Shown: positions 18,375 to 28,144, counted from the stretch's first letter. The stretch: 64,000 bases of DNA from GCA-2690565 sp002457235 (GCA_045565695.1 JBJLEZ010000009.1:62001-126000), one strand, 5' to 3'. Translations and numbers: made by a program. The notes: generated by a model not told the origin, from the sequence alone.

Positions 18375-19370
18375 ATGAGGGTGCTTCAAATATTCTTTTT
18401 CTTTTTAACACTCAGTTGCAATTGTTACGGGTTGATATGGCCTACGCCGAATCCTGCCTTTGCTAACGGCAAATCAATAGAAGATTTTGTTCAGGCAACA
18501 GGCTCGGGTAATCCATCGTCTGGTTTATATGGACTTGTTCGTAACAAAGGTAAAAAGTTTCACGAAGGATTGGATTTATACGGGATTAAGTTCGACACAA
18601 AAAAAGTAGTCTTAGATTCAATTTTTGCGGTGCTTCCTGGTAAGGTAGTTCACATCAATGAGGATTCTAGTAAAAGTCGTTATGGGATATATGTTGTTTT
18701 ATTGCATAAAGAAGGAGGGTTCAATTTTTATTCATTATATGCGCATTTGGATTCAATTGATCATAAACTTCGCTTAAATCATTCTATAAGAGAAGGCGCT
18801 CGATTAGGGCGGATGGGAAATAGTTCTGGTGGCTATACGATTCCTAAAAGCAGGGCTCATTTACATTTTGAAATTGGAATCCAATTGTCCGATAATTTTC
18901 AATCATGGTTTAAATCCCAACCTTATGAAACAAAGAATTGGCATAAGAATTGGAATGGCATGAATTTACTCGGTGTGGATCCACTCGACTTCTATCGCTC
19001 AATCCGCAAAAACCAATCGGTGGATTTTAAATCTTACCTTGAATCCTTGCCCCATATTCTTGCAATTAAAGTGCGAAGTAATGCTATGCCATTCTTTATC
19101 CAAAATAATCCATGTTTTTTAGAAGCTAATGGTTTGTCGAAATCAGATATTGCAGGATGGGAAGTTACTTTTGCAAGGTTTGGTATTCCGATACATTGGA
19201 AAGCACTTGGAGAGTCCGAATTAAGTTTGCCGGATGGGGTGGATATAAAATTGACTCGTTACAACCCAGATTATGATTTTGGGGTAGAGCCTGTATTATT
19301 TGTAAAGAATGGTACAAAAATCATTCCCTCAAATATACTTCTTTCGAATATCGAAAAATTGTTTTTTTAG
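18375..19370 (+). CDS. M23-family (LytM-like) metallopeptidase, exported
   Basis: Probable murein endopeptidase or its regulator. I chose the ATG at 18375 because it starts a good signal peptide (MRVLQIFFFFLTLSCNCYG); an in-frame ATG at 18336 would put 13 polar residues before it. The M23 zinc motifs are HxxxD (HEGLDLYG) and HxH (AHLHFEIG), with GRMGNSSGGYT between them, so catalysis is likely. After residue about 220 comes a beta-rich C-terminal domain without a known signature. Its stop directly abuts the stop of the convergent DeoC-like gene. Confidence 0.85.
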   Translation: MRVLQIFFFFLTLSCNCYGLIWPTPNPAFANGKSIEDFVQATGSGNPSSGLYGLVRNKGKKFHEGLDLYGIKFDTKKVVLDSIFAVLPGKVVHINEDSSKSRYGIYVVLLHKEGGFNFYSLYAHLDSIDHKLRLNHSIREGARLGRMGNSSGGYTIPKSRAHLHFEIGIQLSDNFQSWFKSQPYETKNWHKNWNGMNLLGVDPLDFYRSIRKNQSVDFKSYLESLPHILAIKVRSNAMPFFIQNNPCFLEANGLSKSDIAGWEVTFARFGIPIHWKALGESELSLPDGVDIKLTRYNPDYDFGVEPVLFVKNGTKIIPSNILLSNIEKLFF

Positions 19371-20024
19371 TTATTTGATTTTGTTCAGCTCTCCGTCTGA
19401 AATTATAGTATCTGCGCCTAAACTGTTGAGCTTATGTATAAGCTTAGGGTTTAACTTTTTTAAATAGGCTTGCAGTTTTATGGGTGATTTTTTGTCAGAG
19501 GCAAGTTGTGTAATTTGATGGCATGTTTCAGAAAATGAGGCTCCATATGAACTGAGAAAGGCATCAACTTTCGATTGAATAGATGTGTTAAGAGCAAACT
19601 TTAGATGCTTAGGCTCTAGAATAGAGCCCTCTAAAGCGATAGTTAAATCTAATGATATCTTTTGACAGATCTTTGCTAATTTTTGAATTTCTTCAGCAAT
19701 TACATTTTTTTCACCAGCACGAAGAGCTGAATAATTAATATAGACAGTAACAGCATCAGCACCTAGCTGTGCTACTTCATTAATTTCGGCTATCTTTGAC
19801 TTCAAGGTTGAGCGACCATGAGGGTATGCAATTACTGCATCTAGCTTGATCGAGGTATGATTTAGAAGATTTGCGCAGAATGGAATACTTGTCGGAAATA
19901 CTAAAACAGATAATAAATCATGAGCAATTGCGGCATCGCATAAGGAGCAAATGTCACCATTGCTTGAAAATAAGTTTAAATTCGAGGATACTATATGATT
20001 AAAATTTAGGGGTATTTTCGTCAT
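19371..20024 (-). CDS. DeoC/aldolase-like TIM-barrel protein lacking the Schiff-base lysine
   Basis: The family pattern of deoxyribose-phosphate aldolase is clear: VLVFPTSIPFCANLL, IAYPHGRSTLKSKIAEI, LGADAVTVYINYSALRAGE and a C-terminal LGADTIISDGE. Yet two of the three catalytic positions differ. The Schiff-base lysine segment (FIKTSTG in E. coli) reads FLSSYG, with Leu at the lysine position, and the catalytic Asp before VINY is Thr (T93). The second lysine (K183 in PIKLQAY) is retained. It therefore probably does not perform the classical aldolase reaction; it may be a divergent or pseudo-enzyme. It touches the stop of the M23 gene and lies 47 bases downstream of mutL, possibly in its transcript. 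Confidence 0.7.
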   Translation of the reverse strand: MTKIPLNFNHIVSSNLNLFSSNGDICSLCDAAIAHDLLSVLVFPTSIPFCANLLNHTSIKLDAVIAYPHGRSTLKSKIAEINEVAQLGADAVTVYINYSALRAGEKNVIAEEIQKLAKICQKISLDLTIALEGSILEPKHLKFALNTSIQSKVDAFLSSYGASFSETCHQITQLASDKKSPIKLQAYLKKLNPKLIHKLNSLGADTIISDGELNKIK

Positions 20025-20071
20025 TAACTACTAACTATAGTAACCCTCTAGGAGCAGTAATCAACAATATG

Positions 20072-21890
20072 TTAGTTAATTTTTTTCTCAATGTCATTCC
20101 AGTTTAGCTCGAAAAATATGATTTTACCTAATGGGTTAGTTAGAGGTTCTTCGCATCGAAAGAGTAGGGACGGTAATTTTTCTAAAGATGAAGCATGCTC
20201 TTTTTCTGAATTAAACAAAAAGTCTTTGATCGAGCTTTGAGCAATTTGTTCCCAGAAAACAGATTGCTTAGGACTTTTTGAATAGCCACCTCTGGTTCTT
20301 AATTGATCGATTAAATCCAACGTGAATTTTTCCACATAGTTGATTTTTAACCAATCTGGAATACTTAGTATTCGGTAAAAATTTTTTCCAAAAGATTCGA
20401 TAGTAAAGCCGTAATCATTAAGTTGATTTAAATGAGATTCGAGAGTTGTGGCAGCTAACGGTTCTAATTCTATCTGTATTGGGATGATTAAATCTTGTTT
20501 GCTTGGCCTACTTTTGCTGACTTGCGCTAAGACTTCTTCATAACGGATTCTCTGTTTCGCTCGTAAAATATTAAGAAGTACAATTCCTTCTGGAGTTTGG
20601 TACACGGCATACTTTTCTTTAAGTGTATGTAAATAGACCCAATTAACTTTAATATTTGTATTTGAGCTAGGGGTCTGTTTATCAATGGGACTTTCTCTAT
20701 CAAGAGCTTTTAAGGTTGGAGAGAGGTTCTAGACCGTAATTCTTAATTACTTGGCTTGGTTGTTGCAAAGAATCATTAGCAACGGAGACTGTATCTTCTG
20801 ATTTTTCTTGATGTTGATTGGTGGCAATTATTGGAGTAGGTGAGGGCTCAGGAATTTCCGATGACGGATTGTTTTGCTTTTGAATCCTATGTGGATTGGA
20901 TGCTTCTAATTTTGCATGTATTGCTTGAAGTGTAAATTGTCGCACACTTGCTTCATCTCGAAAGCGTATTTCTTTTTTTGTTGGGTGAATGTTTACATCA
21001 ACATCCTTGGGATCAATGGTTAAAAATAAAAAGACAACAGGGAAACGTCCTTTCGGTATTTGGCCCATATAAGCATCGAGTACCGCATAAGATAATGTAC
21101 GATTATCTACAGGACGATTATTAACAAAGAAAACCATTTCTCTGCGAGTGGATCGATCGATTCCCACCTTTGCTATCAAGCCATTTATTTTAAGATTCGA
21201 ATTTTTATCTTCTGCCGATATCGGCAACAAGTCTTTGGCGATATTGCGATTCCATATTTCGCTGATTCGATCATTGAGACTGCTACATGAAGCCGATTTT
21301 AAAATAATTTTTCCTGTATCGATAAGTTCAAAAGCGATATGCGGATGCGCTAAGGCGAAGAGGCGTACCGCAAAATATATATGGGCGGATTCGGTGTTTT
21401 CGGTTTTAAGGAATTTTCTCCTAGCAGGTACTCCGGTGAACAAATTTTTTACGTCTATAATCGTTCCGTGCGGCATACCGCAGGCTTTTTGACTTAATAA
21501 CTTTCCTGCAGTTACGTTGATTTCAATTCCTTCGATGGAATTTTTTGTACGAGTTTTTAGGGTGAATTGTGAAACAGAAGCAATCGAAGGTAGAGCTTCA
21601 CCTCTAAAGCCAAAACTGGTAATCTCATTGAGGTCATTGGCTTCTCTTAATTTGCTAGTCGCATGGCGTTCTAAAGAAAGTAGTGCCTCATCTTCATCCA
21701 TGCCAATTCCATTATCGGAAATTTTTATCAAGGACTTACCACCATTATTGATTTCAATTGAAATCCTTGTCGCTTTTGCATCAATACTATTTTCAATCAA
21801 CTCCTTGATAACCGCTACAGGTCTTTCAATAACTTCTCCAGCTGCAATTTGATTCGCAACACGATCACTGAGAATTTTTATTCTAGGCAT
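20072..21890 (-). pseudogene. mutL: DNA mismatch repair protein MutL, split by a single-base frameshift
   Basis: MutL couples mismatch recognition by MutS to strand removal. The first part (ATG at 21890) has the GHKL ATPase motifs IAAGEVIERPVAVIKELIENS, DNGIGM, FRGEALPSIASV and the FVNNRPVDNRTL loop, then a Pro/Gln-rich linker, and stops at TGA 20702-20700. The C-terminal dimerisation domain continues without interruption in the next frame (ALDRESPID..., WVYLHTLKEKYAVYQTPEGI, ...ELEPLAATTLE) to 20072. One extra A in the AAAA run at 20711-20708 explains the shift; removing it gives about 605 residues, a normal length. The usual endonuclease motif DQHAxxExxxxE is absent (NILRAKQRI instead). Either a real lesion or an assembly error. 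Confidence 0.9.
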
Positions 21891-21980
21891 AGTTTTATTG
21901 ATTATTTTAGTTTGTATATTGATTGTAGTGTATCAATGCAATAGACATATTTCTTTTTTCTATTTTTATTAAACCTTCTT

Positions 21981-23984
21981 ATGAAAAATTCTCTTTCCAA
22001 TGAAGCAAGCCTGTATCTAAGGCAACATGCTAATAATCCAGTTCATTGGTTTAGTTGGGGTAAAGAACCTTTTGAATTAGCTAAGGAGAAAGATAAACCT
22101 ATTTTGATTTCAATTGGTTACTCCTCATGCCATTGGTGCCATGTTATGGCTCATGAGTGTTTTGAGGATTCGTATATCGCAGATATTATGAACAAGCACT
22201 TTATATGTATTAAAGTGGATCGAGAAGAAAGGCCTGATGTGGATCAAGTGTATATGGAGGCAGTGCAAATGATTATTCAGAGAGGGGGCTGGCCTTTAAA
22301 TGTGTTTTGTTTGCCAGACGGTCGTCCATTTTTTGGTGGCACTTATTTTCCGCCAGAAGATCGAGGTAATGGTTTAGTTCCTTGGCCACAGCTCTTGGTT
22401 CGTATTTCTGATTTCTATCAAAAATCTCGTGATGAATTAACGGAAAATGCAGAGGCGATACGGGATAATCTATTGGCAAGCAGTGCTTCAAGTAATGGAA
22501 GTAAGGATTTTAATTTTTCTGATTTAAATCTTGCTGCTCAAGGAATATGCGGAAATCACGATGACCAATATGGTGGCTTTGGTCAGGCTCCTAAGTTTCC
22601 TCAAGCGATGGTGCTGAATTTCTTGATGTCGATGCGAGATCATAAAGAAACGAGTAAGGATTTAGGAGAGCGAATCGATTTTGTTGTAGGCCAAACTTTG
22701 AAGGCAATGGCACATGGAGGACTTTTTGACCAGCTTGGTGGTGGGTTTTCCCGTTACAGTGTCGATGCTCATTGGCTAGTACCGCATTTTGAAAAAATGC
22801 TCTATGATAATGCCTTGCTTTTAGAGAGCTATCTTAGGGGCTATTTATTAAATAAAGAGCCTTTGTATCGATCGGTTATTGAAGAAACAGTGGATTGGCT
22901 GGATCGAGAATTATTGTTGGATTGTGGGCTTTATGCTTCTGCTTTGGATGCAGATGTGGATGGAGAAGAAGGTAAGTCCTATGTTTGGGATCTTGAGACA
23001 GTAGAACAAATCTTAGGACCATCTTTAGGCAAAGTGTTTTCTTTAGCCTATGGGGTATCTCAAAGTGGCAATTTTGAAGGCGATATGTCAGTCTTAGCAT
23101 TACAAGATGGCGATTTTACAGTGCGTGATGATTTGAAAGATGCACGAAAAGTATTACTGAAATTTCGAGAAGAAAATCGTAATTTACCTCCTCGAGACAA
23201 TAAAGTAGTAACTGCTTGGAATTGTCTTTTGGCTTCAGCCTTAGCGGAAGCAGGGTTTTATCTGAATCGTAAGGACTGGGTGGCAAAGGCTCGGCACATT
23301 GTTGATTTTATTGATTCTAATTTGACGGCAACTTTTACAGGGTGCTTTTCATTGAGTTCAGTTTATTATGAGGATTCAAACAAACGAGTCCCTGGGTTTT
23401 TGCATGATTATGCCTGTTATGCTCAAGCTTTATTGGCCGTTGCGGGGAAAGTAGATTGGATTGAGGCAGGTGCTTCTTCAAATTATATGAATAAAGCAAA
23501 GGCTTGTTATAAGTATATTGATTCGTATTTTGGCGATACAGATGCTTCTGGCTTTTATTATACTTCGAAAGATGAAGAGGCGCCAATTGTCCGAAGGAAA
23601 GAGTGGTTTGATAATGCAACCCCTTCGGGTAATGCCATGGTCCTACATGTTGTTTCGCAGTTATATGCTTTAACTGGTGATAGCGACTATGAATCCGTTT
23701 TAATTAAAGAGCGCTCCTTTTATTCTCAGGGAGCTAGGCAGCATGCGAGTGCAATTGCTTGTAGTTTAGAGGCTATAGCTGAGGCTGATTCAATTGCGGT
23801 CATTAAAACCAACAGTGAAGAAACTATCGAATCCGTAAGACAAATATTGCTTAAGTACCCTTGGCGAAGACTCTTTGTGGTTTTTGATCCTGAAGTTGAT
23901 TTTCAATTGTGTTTAGGAAAAACATGTTTTCCCGCGGGTAGATCTTTAGAGGAAAGCTTAGCTAATTATTCTCAAAGTATTTGA
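21981..23984 (+). CDS. Thioredoxin-domain protein, DUF255 / YyaL / SSP411 family
   Basis: Large conserved protein with an N-terminal thioredoxin-like domain (about residues 1-165) and a C-terminal alpha/alpha toroid resembling N-acylglucosamine epimerases and glycosidases. The N-terminus shows the family signature EASLYLRQHANNPVHWFSWG, the redox-type pair C50/C53 in SSCHWCH, and VDREERPDVDQVYM. Toroid signatures include GGFGQAPKFPQ, HFEKMLYDNALLL and DADVDGEEG. The biochemical role is unknown in bacteria. Length 667 is typical. It stands alone with 52 bases before argH on the same strand. Confidence 0.93.
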   Translation: MKNSLSNEASLYLRQHANNPVHWFSWGKEPFELAKEKDKPILISIGYSSCHWCHVMAHECFEDSYIADIMNKHFICIKVDREERPDVDQVYMEAVQMIIQRGGWPLNVFCLPDGRPFFGGTYFPPEDRGNGLVPWPQLLVRISDFYQKSRDELTENAEAIRDNLLASSASSNGSKDFNFSDLNLAAQGICGNHDDQYGGFGQAPKFPQAMVLNFLMSMRDHKETSKDLGERIDFVVGQTLKAMAHGGLFDQLGGGFSRYSVDAHWLVPHFEKMLYDNALLLESYLRGYLLNKEPLYRSVIEETVDWLDRELLLDCGLYASALDADVDGEEGKSYVWDLETVEQILGPSLGKVFSLAYGVSQSGNFEGDMSVLALQDGDFTVRDDLKDARKVLLKFREENRNLPPRDNKVVTAWNCLLASALAEAGFYLNRKDWVAKARHIVDFIDSNLTATFTGCFSLSSVYYEDSNKRVPGFLHDYACYAQALLAVAGKVDWIEAGASSNYMNKAKACYKYIDSYFGDTDASGFYYTSKDEEAPIVRRKEWFDNATPSGNAMVLHVVSQLYALTGDSDYESVLIKERSFYSQGARQHASAIACSLEAIAEADSIAVIKTNSEETIESVRQILLKYPWRRLFVVFDPEVDFQLCLGKTCFPAGRSLEESLANYSQSI

Positions 23985-24036
23985 TTGTGAATATTTTGGA
24001 ATGTCTATAAATGGTAATTAGATTCAATATTATATA

Positions 24037-25446
24037 ATGAGTAAAAATAAACAGCAAGCTACCTGGGGCGGACGTTTTGATAATAAGCCTTCTGATTTAA
24101 TGTTACAAATAGGGGAGTCAGTCTCTTTTGACTGCCGATTGGCTTTATATGATATTGAATGCAGTCGTGCACACGCTTCGATGTTGGAAAAAGTTGGTAT
24201 TTTAAATGAGTCAGAATTGAAATCAATTTTGGCCGGTTTAGATACTGTTGAAAAAGCGATTGAATCACAGAATTTTGAATGGCGTTCTGATCTGGAAGAT
24301 GTTCATATGAATATTGAACAAGCCTTGGTTGAAGTTTCGCCAGAGGCACTTAAATTACACACTGCGAGAAGCCGTAATGATCAAGTCGCTACAGATATGC
24401 GCCTTTGGTTTAAAGATGCTTGTGTATCAGTTATAGCAGATATTGAGTCATTGGTGCAAAGCTGTTTGGAATTTTCTGAAGCGAATGCGGAAGTAATTAT
24501 TCCTGGATATACCCATTTGCAGAGAGCTCAGCCGGTTCCTATCGCACATCATTTATTAGCGTACGTAGAAATGTTGGTAAGGGATATGAATCGTTTTTCA
24601 AATGTATGGGATTCAGCCAATATTTGTCCTCTAGGTTCTGGTGCAATTGCAGGAAGTACTTTGCCCATTGATCGTTTATTTGTAGCTGAGAAATTGGGCT
24701 TTGTCGATGATGAGGGTTGTCCTATCATTACCCAAAATAGCATGGATGCAGTGAGCGATCGTGACTTATTTATTGATTTTGCTAATGCTTGTGCGGTAAC
24801 TGGAATGCACTTATCTCGCTTATCTGAAGATTTCATATTATGGAGTAGTTCAGAGTTTGGGTTTGTTCGTTTGCCTGATGCTTTTACAACAGGTTCTAGC
24901 TTAATGCCTCAAAAGAAAAATCCTGATGGTTTTGAATTAATAAGGGGTAAGTCAGCCCGCCTCATCGGAAATACCCAAACTTTATTTTCCATGATGAAAG
25001 GCCTGCCATTGACTTATAATCGTGATATGCAGGAAGACAAAATGCCTGTTTTTGATTCTTATGACCAGTTAACTCTTATGCTTAAGGTTGCAGCCGCAAC
25101 ACTTTCTGACGTTACAGTTAATGAATCCCGTTGTGCTAAATCGGTTTCAGATCCTTTATTGTTAGCCACAGATGTAGTTGATTATTTAGTACTGAAAGGA
25201 GTTCCTTTTAGGGATGCTCATCACATTGTTGGTGCTTTAGTTAAATTATCTGAATCCCTAGAGCTACCTTTAGACGAATTGCCTTATGATAAAGTGAAAG
25301 TCATTGATGAGCGGATTGATAAAAATTGGTTATCTGTTTTCTCATTGGAAACTGCTTTAAAATCTAGGAAGCAGATTGGTATGCCTAGTATGGAACAGAT
25401 TGCTTCTCAAATATCCGCTTTAAAAGGACGTTTCACAAATAGTTAA
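24037..25446 (+). CDS. argH: Argininosuccinate lyase
   Basis: Splits argininosuccinate into arginine and fumarate, the last step of arginine synthesis. It begins WGGRFDNKPSDLM and carries the fumarase/aspartase signature GSSLMPQKKNPDGFELIRGK with the catalytic serine (near residue 290), plus HTARSRNDQVATDMRLW and PGYTHLQRAQP. Length 469 is normal. No other arg genes are nearby. A hairpin with a T-run follows the stop within 20 bases. Confidence 0.97.
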   Translation: MSKNKQQATWGGRFDNKPSDLMLQIGESVSFDCRLALYDIECSRAHASMLEKVGILNESELKSILAGLDTVEKAIESQNFEWRSDLEDVHMNIEQALVEVSPEALKLHTARSRNDQVATDMRLWFKDACVSVIADIESLVQSCLEFSEANAEVIIPGYTHLQRAQPVPIAHHLLAYVEMLVRDMNRFSNVWDSANICPLGSGAIAGSTLPIDRLFVAEKLGFVDDEGCPIITQNSMDAVSDRDLFIDFANACAVTGMHLSRLSEDFILWSSSEFGFVRLPDAFTTGSSLMPQKKNPDGFELIRGKSARLIGNTQTLFSMMKGLPLTYNRDMQEDKMPVFDSYDQLTLMLKVAAATLSDVTVNESRCAKSVSDPLLLATDVVDYLVLKGVPFRDAHHIVGALVKLSESLELPLDELPYDKVKVIDERIDKNWLSVFSLETALKSRKQIGMPSMEQIASQISALKGRFTNS

Positions 25447-25461
25447 ACACTATAGTTTTTT

Positions 25462-25491
25462 AACACCTATTCATAAAGAGCAGGTGTTTTT
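25462..25491 (+). terminator. Probable Rho-independent terminator of argH
   Basis: AACACCT (25462-25468) pairs with AGGTGTT (25482-25488) around a 13-base loop and is followed by further Ts, giving a run of five through 25491. It starts 16 bases after the argH stop and overlaps the last codons of convergent dus. The stem is short, so the strength is uncertain. Confidence 0.55.
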
Positions 25492-26478
25492 GATTTCGCA
25501 ATTGGGTCGGGCGACTAGGCCAGCTATAGGCTCAAGTGGATAAATCTTCTCTGAATTACCCTCATTGATTAAGTAATGATCGCAAATGGTGTCTAGCTCG
25601 GCTTTACTTTTGCAACGTCTCGCTTGATAGAGAAACTGTCCTTCGCTATCGATACTTATGCCAATAAAGTTAAGGAATTTCTTTAGATAATTAATTCTAA
25701 ATCGCTCCTCTTGATTGGATTCATCCGATAATTGATAAAGATCATCGATATAACCACGAACATCCTTGAAAGTTGGAGAAAAGATAGGCTTTCCGGTGAG
25801 ATACTCTTCTATTTGCCTAAATATCCATGGGTTACGAATACAAGATCGGCCAATCATCACTCCTCGACATTGTGTTTCTTTGAGGACCTTTTCTGAGCTT
25901 TTAAATGAAGTAATGTTCCCGTTGGCAAGGACTGGGCAATTTGCAATTTTTGCGGCTTCTTGAATGTATTCGTATTGAACTTCACTCTTATAGCCACCTT
26001 TGACGGTTCGAGCGTGTAAGCTGAGCATTTCAACTTTATGGGAATTGATAAGTTCAAGGATTTCGTGAAAATGTTGATCGCTTTCAAATCCAATTCGCAT
26101 TTTAACAGTGAAAAAAGTTTGGACTGAGTTTTTCAGACATTTGAAAATTTGATCGATTTTTGCGGGATCCCTCAATAAGCCGCCACCTACGTTTTTTTTA
26201 TAAACTTTTGGGGCAGGACATCCCATATTTAGGTCAATTCCAGTGACAGGAAGTTCTCTTTCAAATATTGTTGCAACGGTTCTTTCTAGATCGGGTAAAC
26301 TTTCACCGATTAATTGTGCGAAGATCGGTTTACCTGTATTGTGATAGAGGATAGAGTCCACAATATGTTTTTCTAGAGTCGAGTGACTGTGTACTCGAAA
26401 ATATTCCGTGAATAATAGATCTGGAGCACCGTATTTCCCGAGTAATTGAATGAATCCAAGAGTTGTAACATCCTGCAT
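25471..26478 (-). CDS. dus: tRNA-dihydrouridine synthase, start codon uncertain
   Basis: FMN-dependent reduction of uridines in tRNA. It has the catalytic cysteine in MGCPAPKVYKKNVGGGLL, VKMRIGF, HARTVKGGY, LANGNITSF and GVMIGRSCIRNPWIF; a DusB/DusC-like enzyme. The first ATG (26478) falls inside the first barrel strand: the in-frame codons just upstream encode HIGIPRPWTALAP, which matches the family start (APM...VT). No ATG, GTG, TTG or CTG lies between that ATG and the in-frame TAA at 26547-26545, which is the stop of the preceding gene. ATT at 26532-26530 is the most plausible rare start, giving about 353 residues. Confidence 0.88.
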   Translation of the reverse strand: MQDVTTLGFIQLLGKYGAPDLLFTEYFRVHSHSTLEKHIVDSILYHNTGKPIFAQLIGESLPDLERTVATIFERELPVTGIDLNMGCPAPKVYKKNVGGGLLRDPAKIDQIFKCLKNSVQTFFTVKMRIGFESDQHFHEILELINSHKVEMLSLHARTVKGGYKSEVQYEYIQEAAKIANCPVLANGNITSFKSSEKVLKETQCRGVMIGRSCIRNPWIFRQIEEYLTGKPIFSPTFKDVRGYIDDLYQLSDESNQEERFRINYLKKFLNFIGISIDSEGQFLYQARRCKSKAELDTICDHYLINEGNSEKIYPLEPIAGLVARPNCEIKNTCSL

Positions 26479-26544
26479 CGGGGCAAGTGCGGTCCATGGA
26501 CGTGGAATGCCTATGTGTTTTTCTAAATTAATAGTTAGTAAATC

Positions 26545-26988
26545 TTAGGGTTTAACGTTGATGATTTTTTGGTAGATTTCGCTCATGTCATCAACTTTAT
26601 TAATTACGTAGCTACTCGCATATATGGGCTTATCTGTAAGCAAAGCTAATATTATTGAGTCACTGGGTCGTGAATCTAGCTCAACTATTTTGTGCCCAAT
26701 TTCATTTTCCATTGAGATTACTAATCGCGCAAAATAGGTACCATTATCAACATCATTGATAATGACTCGCTCTATTTCAGCACCGAGTCCATCAAGCATA
26801 TTGGTGATTAGATTATGGCTGAGTGGTCTCTCATGTTCGACTTTATCAATCGCCATCTGCATTGTTTCCCCGATTTCTTTATCAACATAAAGGACAAATA
26901 TTTTCTGCTTACCCCTCAAAAACACTGCCGATCCATTTGTGGTAGGAATGATAGCTTTGATGGATATAGGAAGGATATTTGTTTTCAT
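26545..26988 (-). CDS. Bifunctional nuclease family protein (BFN/DUF151)
   Basis: Small domain family with reported DNase/RNase activity in a plant homologue; the bacterial role is unclear. The sequence shows the family pattern: VFLRGKQKIFVLYVDKEIGETM, HERPLSHNLITNMLDGLGAEIERVII and RPSDSIILALLTDKPIYAS. Length 147 fits a single-domain form without the UVR tail seen in some homologues. Its stop is in the same frame as dus downstream, and the two are probably one transcript. Confidence 0.85.
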   Translation of the reverse strand: MKTNILPISIKAIIPTTNGSAVFLRGKQKIFVLYVDKEIGETMQMAIDKVEHERPLSHNLITNMLDGLGAEIERVIINDVDNGTYFARLVISMENEIGHKIVELDSRPSDSIILALLTDKPIYASSYVINKVDDMSEIYQKIINVKP

Positions 26989-27097
26989 TTTTATCTAACT
27001 AAGTAGAATATTGTACACAGAACCTACTGATTGCCGACTAAATATCAATTTTCTTATTGTGTAATTTACGATTTATTAGAAATTTATTTGTTTTATT

Positions 27098-27643
27098 ATG
27101 GAAGGGCAAAAACAACTCATGAATAATCTTTATTTAATTGGATTTATGGGTGTTGGGAAATCGCATTTTGGTCGACTAGTTTCAGAAGCTTTAAGTTATC
27201 AATTTTTTGATACAGACCATGTTATTGAAAACAATGAGCAAACTACAATTTCTGAAATCTTTAAAAATCAAGGAGAAGAGTGCTTTCGAAAACTTGAACG
27301 AGATTTAATTGAATCCGGCTTGCCTAATGAAGCTTGTGTCGTTGCTTGCGGGGGGGGATTAGCCATCCAAGAGGGCATGATGAACGTATTAAAGACAAAA
27401 GGAGTGGTTATCTCATTATTTGCTTCCAAAGAGACAATTTTAGAGAGAACAAGTACAAATAAGAACCGGCCTTTATTGAATGTGGATAATCCTGAAGAAC
27501 AGATCGATCAAATGATGAATGCACGAGCACCGAAATATTTAGAGGCAGATGCAAGTATTGCCACAGATGGTCGTATGCCTGCCGATATAATGAATCATAT
27601 TATCAGAACCTATAAAACGATTAACAAAGTTAAGTCCTCATAG
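27098..27643 (+). CDS. aroK: Shikimate kinase
   Basis: Phosphorylates shikimate in aromatic amino acid synthesis. P-loop GFMGVGKSHFG (about residues 15-25), shikimate-binding DTDHVIE and CGGGLAIQ, and the lid-region ERTSTNKNRPLL. The GGGG run at 27350-27357 keeps the frame. The start could instead be the ATG at 27119, which gives MNNLYLIGFMG and matches the usual family N-terminus; neither has a well-spaced Shine-Dalgarno sequence. No other aro genes are in the window. Confidence 0.93.
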   Translation: MEGQKQLMNNLYLIGFMGVGKSHFGRLVSEALSYQFFDTDHVIENNEQTTISEIFKNQGEECFRKLERDLIESGLPNEACVVACGGGLAIQEGMMNVLKTKGVVISLFASKETILERTSTNKNRPLLNVDNPEEQIDQMMNARAPKYLEADASIATDGRMPADIMNHIIRTYKTINKVKSS

Positions 27644-27651
27644 TCTTGTGC

Positions 27652-28104
27652 TTACTGCCAGTATTTCTCAACTGCCGTATTAAAGATTTCTGGTGGGCGA
27701 ACAACTTTGTTCATTTTATTGATAAATGTGTGCTCTGTTTGGCCTCTTGCTATAAGGTCTTTTTTATGTGAGATAGTATAATCAAATCTAAATCGAACTT
27801 TGGGCTTATCTCGTAGCATGATTCCTATATCTAAAGATTGATTAAAAGATGCTGGCTTAAGATATTTAATACTTGCAGATAATACCGGAATGTAGAATCC
27901 AGACGCTTCTAATTGTTCATAAGGGATTTTTAGATGGTTCAGTAGCTCAATACGACATTCTTCAAACCAAATAAGGTGGTTACTGTGATGGACTCTTTGC
28001 ATCGCATCAGTTTCAACATAGCGTACTTTTATAGAATGATTGAATGATAGCATTTTATGAAATAGATTTGACGAATATTTTAAATCAAAAGTATTAAAGT
28101 GCAT
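27652..28104 (-). CDS. Acyl-CoA thioesterase, 4HBT hot-dog family (YbgC/FadM-like)
   Basis: Hydrolyses acyl-CoA thioesters. The hot-dog signature VRYVETDAMQRVHHSNHLIWFEECR carries the catalytic Asp (in ETD). The later PASFNQSLDIGI and RFDYTI segments fit the fold. An in-frame Met at 28053 (MLSFNHSIKVRY) gives a more typical N-terminus; the 17 residues before it have no family match. The substrate is unknown. Convergent with aroK, 8 bases apart. Confidence 0.82.
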   Translation of the reverse strand: MHFNTFDLKYSSNLFHKMLSFNHSIKVRYVETDAMQRVHHSNHLIWFEECRIELLNHLKIPYEQLEASGFYIPVLSASIKYLKPASFNQSLDIGIMLRDKPKVRFRFDYTISHKKDLIARGQTEHTFINKMNKVVRPPEIFNTAVEKYWQ

Positions 28105-28144
28105 TTATTCTTGAAGCAAATAATTTAATTTTAAGTAATTTTAT

